Below are positions 62,812-64,000 of a DNA stretch of 64,000 nucleotides, piece by piece (positions within the stretch are counted from its first letter, which is position 1; each line of letters starts with the position of its first letter). A program made the position numbers and the translations under genes. The stretch spans positions 223,403 through 287,402 of the forward strand of contig JBFONV010000006.1 in assembly GCA_040779335.1 (NCBI GenBank). The letters run 5' to 3'. The stretch comes from JBFONV01 sp040779335. GTDB taxonomy: Bacteria; Pseudomonadota; Gammaproteobacteria; Enterobacterales; Alteromonadaceae. The notes below the pieces were generated by a model that saw nothing but the letters and a program-made list of their open reading frames with translations, was not told where the DNA came from and did no database searches.

Positions 62812-63144
62812 TTAATCACCACCGCCATCGGAACCACCAAAATCAGTAGGACTAGAATCATTAGCGATACTATCAGATGAGTTTTTACTAACCAAAAATG
62901 TTAAAAATATAAAGCTTAGCAATCTACTTTTTGGCTTATCTATTGATGGTTTAAAACCAGTTCTATCAATTTGTGAGATAGAAAACACCAATACTAGTAT
63001 TGCACCTAAAAATGGAACGAGAAAAACGAAAATGGATTGTGCAATTAACTGCTGCTTTGAAAACATACCTGAAACTACAGCATAATAAATTGCTGATGCG
63101 TTCAAATATAATAATATGACTATCGTTATGCTGAGCAATTCCAT
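62812..63144 (-). CDS. Membrane protein with Gly/Ser-rich tail (cassette)
   Basis: A 110-aa protein with two or three hydrophobic helices (about 1-25, 34-58 and 75-87) and a C-terminal Ser/Asp/Gly-rich tail (DFGGSDGGGD). The ATG lies only a few bases after the R' of the previous attC (GTTAGGTAGCC), so AGGT in R' may act as the ribosome site. Function unknown. Confidence 0.58.
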   Translation of the reverse strand: MELLSITIVILLYLNASAIYYAVVSGMFSKQQLIAQSIFVFLVPFLGAILVLVFSISQIDRTGFKPSIDKPKSRLLSFIFLTFLVSKNSSDSIANDSSPTDFGGSDGGGD

Positions 63145-63148
63145 TGGC

Positions 63149-63248
63149 TACCTAACGCCTCACTAAGAGGCGAATAATATTTGGTTAAAATCAGCGACGA
63201 AGGAGCAAAAACCAACTGTTATTTGTCCTTTTGAGTGACTTGTTATAT
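63149..63248 (-). other. attC site of the 198-aa secreted cassette
   Basis: R' side CCTAACGCCTCACTAAGAGGCG; core TTGGTTAAAATCAGCGACGA and GGAGCAAAAACCAACTG; R'' side GACTTGTTATA. Main class. Confidence 0.83.
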
Positions 63249-63250
63249 GC

Positions 63251-63847
63251 CTATATACTTACATCAATTAATTTCAAACACTTACGAGCAAAAGATGCTA
63301 CTTTTGCTGTTAATGGTGGCACATTAATAGTTACTTGAGAAGGTTTACCTTGCTTTGTAAGTTCAATTTTAAGAGGTTGCCCCAAAGTAATATGGTGAAA
63401 CGCTAACTGCCCAATATCTAAGCTTGGGCTAAAAAGCATATAGTTACCTTTTATAGTGTCTTGATTCCACGTTTTATCATCGGCTATGAAGTCAGCGATG
63501 GACAACGAAGCCGAATGAATCGTTTTATTCCAGTAGCGGCTGTTTTCATCAATATACAAAGATTTAGCCTGAATAAATGGAACTATTTCACCGTCAACAG
63601 TAAATAAATTTATCTCAACGGGGTAAGTATTGTAATAGTCATCATCTGCTGTGATTTGTATTGTACATGTAGATGCAGACGTTAACTCTGAAGGTGATTC
63701 TATATAACTTTCAAAATGACTCTGCCCTGAATCATCTCGCATACTAAACTTAAACTTACCCTCCAATTCAATACTGTCAGGGATATTTTCATCAGCATGA
63801 CTTACAAATGCTATAAAAGAAAATACTAAAGTAATACCAAGTTTCAT
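63251..63847 (-). CDS. Secreted hypothetical protein (cassette)
   Basis: A 198-aa protein with a signal peptide (1-17, ITLVFSFIAFVSHA) when started at 63847; the frame reaches 63943 only through an attC. The mature part is beta-rich (FKFSMRDDSGQSHFESYIES, CTIQITADDDYYNTYPVEIN) with a Cys near each end, suggesting a small beta-sandwich. AAAGGAA precedes the ATG. Not recognised. Confidence 0.6.
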   Translation of the reverse strand: MKLGITLVFSFIAFVSHADENIPDSIELEGKFKFSMRDDSGQSHFESYIESPSELTSASTCTIQITADDDYYNTYPVEINLFTVDGEIVPFIQAKSLYIDENSRYWNKTIHSASLSIADFIADDKTWNQDTIKGNYMLFSPSLDIGQLAFHHITLGQPLKIELTKQGKPSQVTINVPPLTAKVASFARKCLKLIDVSI

Positions 63848-63877
63848 ATTGCGACAATTCCTTTTGGTTACGCAGGC

Positions 63878-63981
63878 ATATAACGCCCGCATAAGGGGCT
63901 GGTAGTAGTTTGCTAAAATGTGCAGCGAAGCGGAACCGAGCAAACTGTTAGCAGTCCCGTGCTTAATGCGCTTGTTAGGTG
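63878..63981 (-). other. attC site of the cassette at the right edge (canonical)
   Basis: R' side CATATAACGCCCGCATAAGGGG; core TTTGCTAAAATGTGCAGCG and CCGAGCAAACTGTTAGCAGTCCC; R'' side CGCTTGTTAGGT. Its R' arm is nearly identical to the end of the Vibrio cholerae repeat. Confidence 0.85.
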
Positions 63982-63983
63982 AA

Positions 63984-64000
63984 TTAGCTGAGTACTTTTT
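63984..64000 (-). CDS. Partial cassette gene at the window edge
   Basis: Four codons and a TAA stop (..KVLS) lie next to the R'' of the last attC, where cassette stops are usually found. The rest is off the right edge; nothing more can be said. Confidence 0.3.

Larger units (their letters stand above)
50229..64000 (-). mobile_element. Sedentary chromosomal integron cassette array (distal part; integrase off right edge)
   Basis: About 13.8 kb of short cassettes, each with a minus-strand gene followed by an attC site of the VCR type. Twenty-one attC sites are visible, with about twenty intact cassette genes and one gene remnant. In attC orientation the R'' end abuts each gene stop and R' (GGCGTTA-like) precedes the next gene, so the array reads right to left and intI/attI should lie to the right. 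No integrase, attI or resistance-type promoter is in the window. Such arrays store genes that can be excised and reinserted near attI. Confidence 0.9.

Noticed and set aside
50229..64000. Toxin-antitoxin or phage-defence cassettes
   Set aside because: Searched by eye because such cassettes are common in large arrays; no recognisable toxin, antitoxin or defence motif was found.

Overview
The window looks like a chromosomal segment of a marine, AT-rich gammaproteobacterium of the Alteromonadales, most likely a Colwelliaceae member (Colwellia or Thalassotalea type). This is judged from the housekeeping proteins (TyrS, M23 peptidase and AnmK in a row; SSB with a Q/G-rich linker; UvrA, RluF, PssA, FadH, NhaD) and from VCR-like integron sites. 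The genus is an inference; no rRNA is present.

Region 1 (1-6.1 kb) holds the end of a FabH-like ketosynthase gene, then a divergent pair. An ArsR repressor with two cysteines spaced as in SqrR, BigR and HlyU faces an operon of MMPL/RND exporter, LolA-like periplasmic protein, outer-membrane barrel and YgaP-like DUF2892 protein. The gap between them carries two near-identical ATTAG-N6-CTAAT boxes.

Region 2 (6.1-49.7 kb) is mostly ordinary core genome: an RND pump with adaptor and divergent LysR regulator, dimeric dUTPase, mtnN with a CobD-like gene, rhodanese, TRIC-like channel, rraB, tyrS/M23/anmK, ssb, a thioesterase, a 2OG-Fe(II) oxygenase, two orphan periplasmic binding proteins, pssA, fadH, a GreA/B-like protein, yajR, uvrA, a two-gene spermidine-synthase-like locus, prpE, rluF, a His-rich CDF transporter and nhaD. 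One operon of interest pairs a secreted cupredoxin with a membrane GGDEF/EAL protein and an outer-membrane barrel (43.9-48.2 kb).

Region 3 (about 50-64 kb, continuing off the right edge) is a sedentary chromosomal integron array. Twenty-one attC sites, about 57-130 bp each, separate small promoter-poor cassettes, and every cassette gene is on the minus strand. The integrase and attI should therefore lie to the right of the window. Cassettes encode cupins, DUF4242, a peptide deformylase, DUF2798, a LysE exporter, DUF1330, a VOC protein, a beta-propeller, a GDCC zinc protein, a membrane XRE regulator, an FAD monooxygenase, a metallo-hydrolase lipoprotein, an Asp/Glu racemase, a GyrI-like effector-binding protein, a Sel1 lipoprotein and several unknowns. 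The distal (left) end shows decay: a degenerate terminal attC, a cassette pair with no attC between them, and a deformylase cassette whose attC is cut and fused to a gene remnant.
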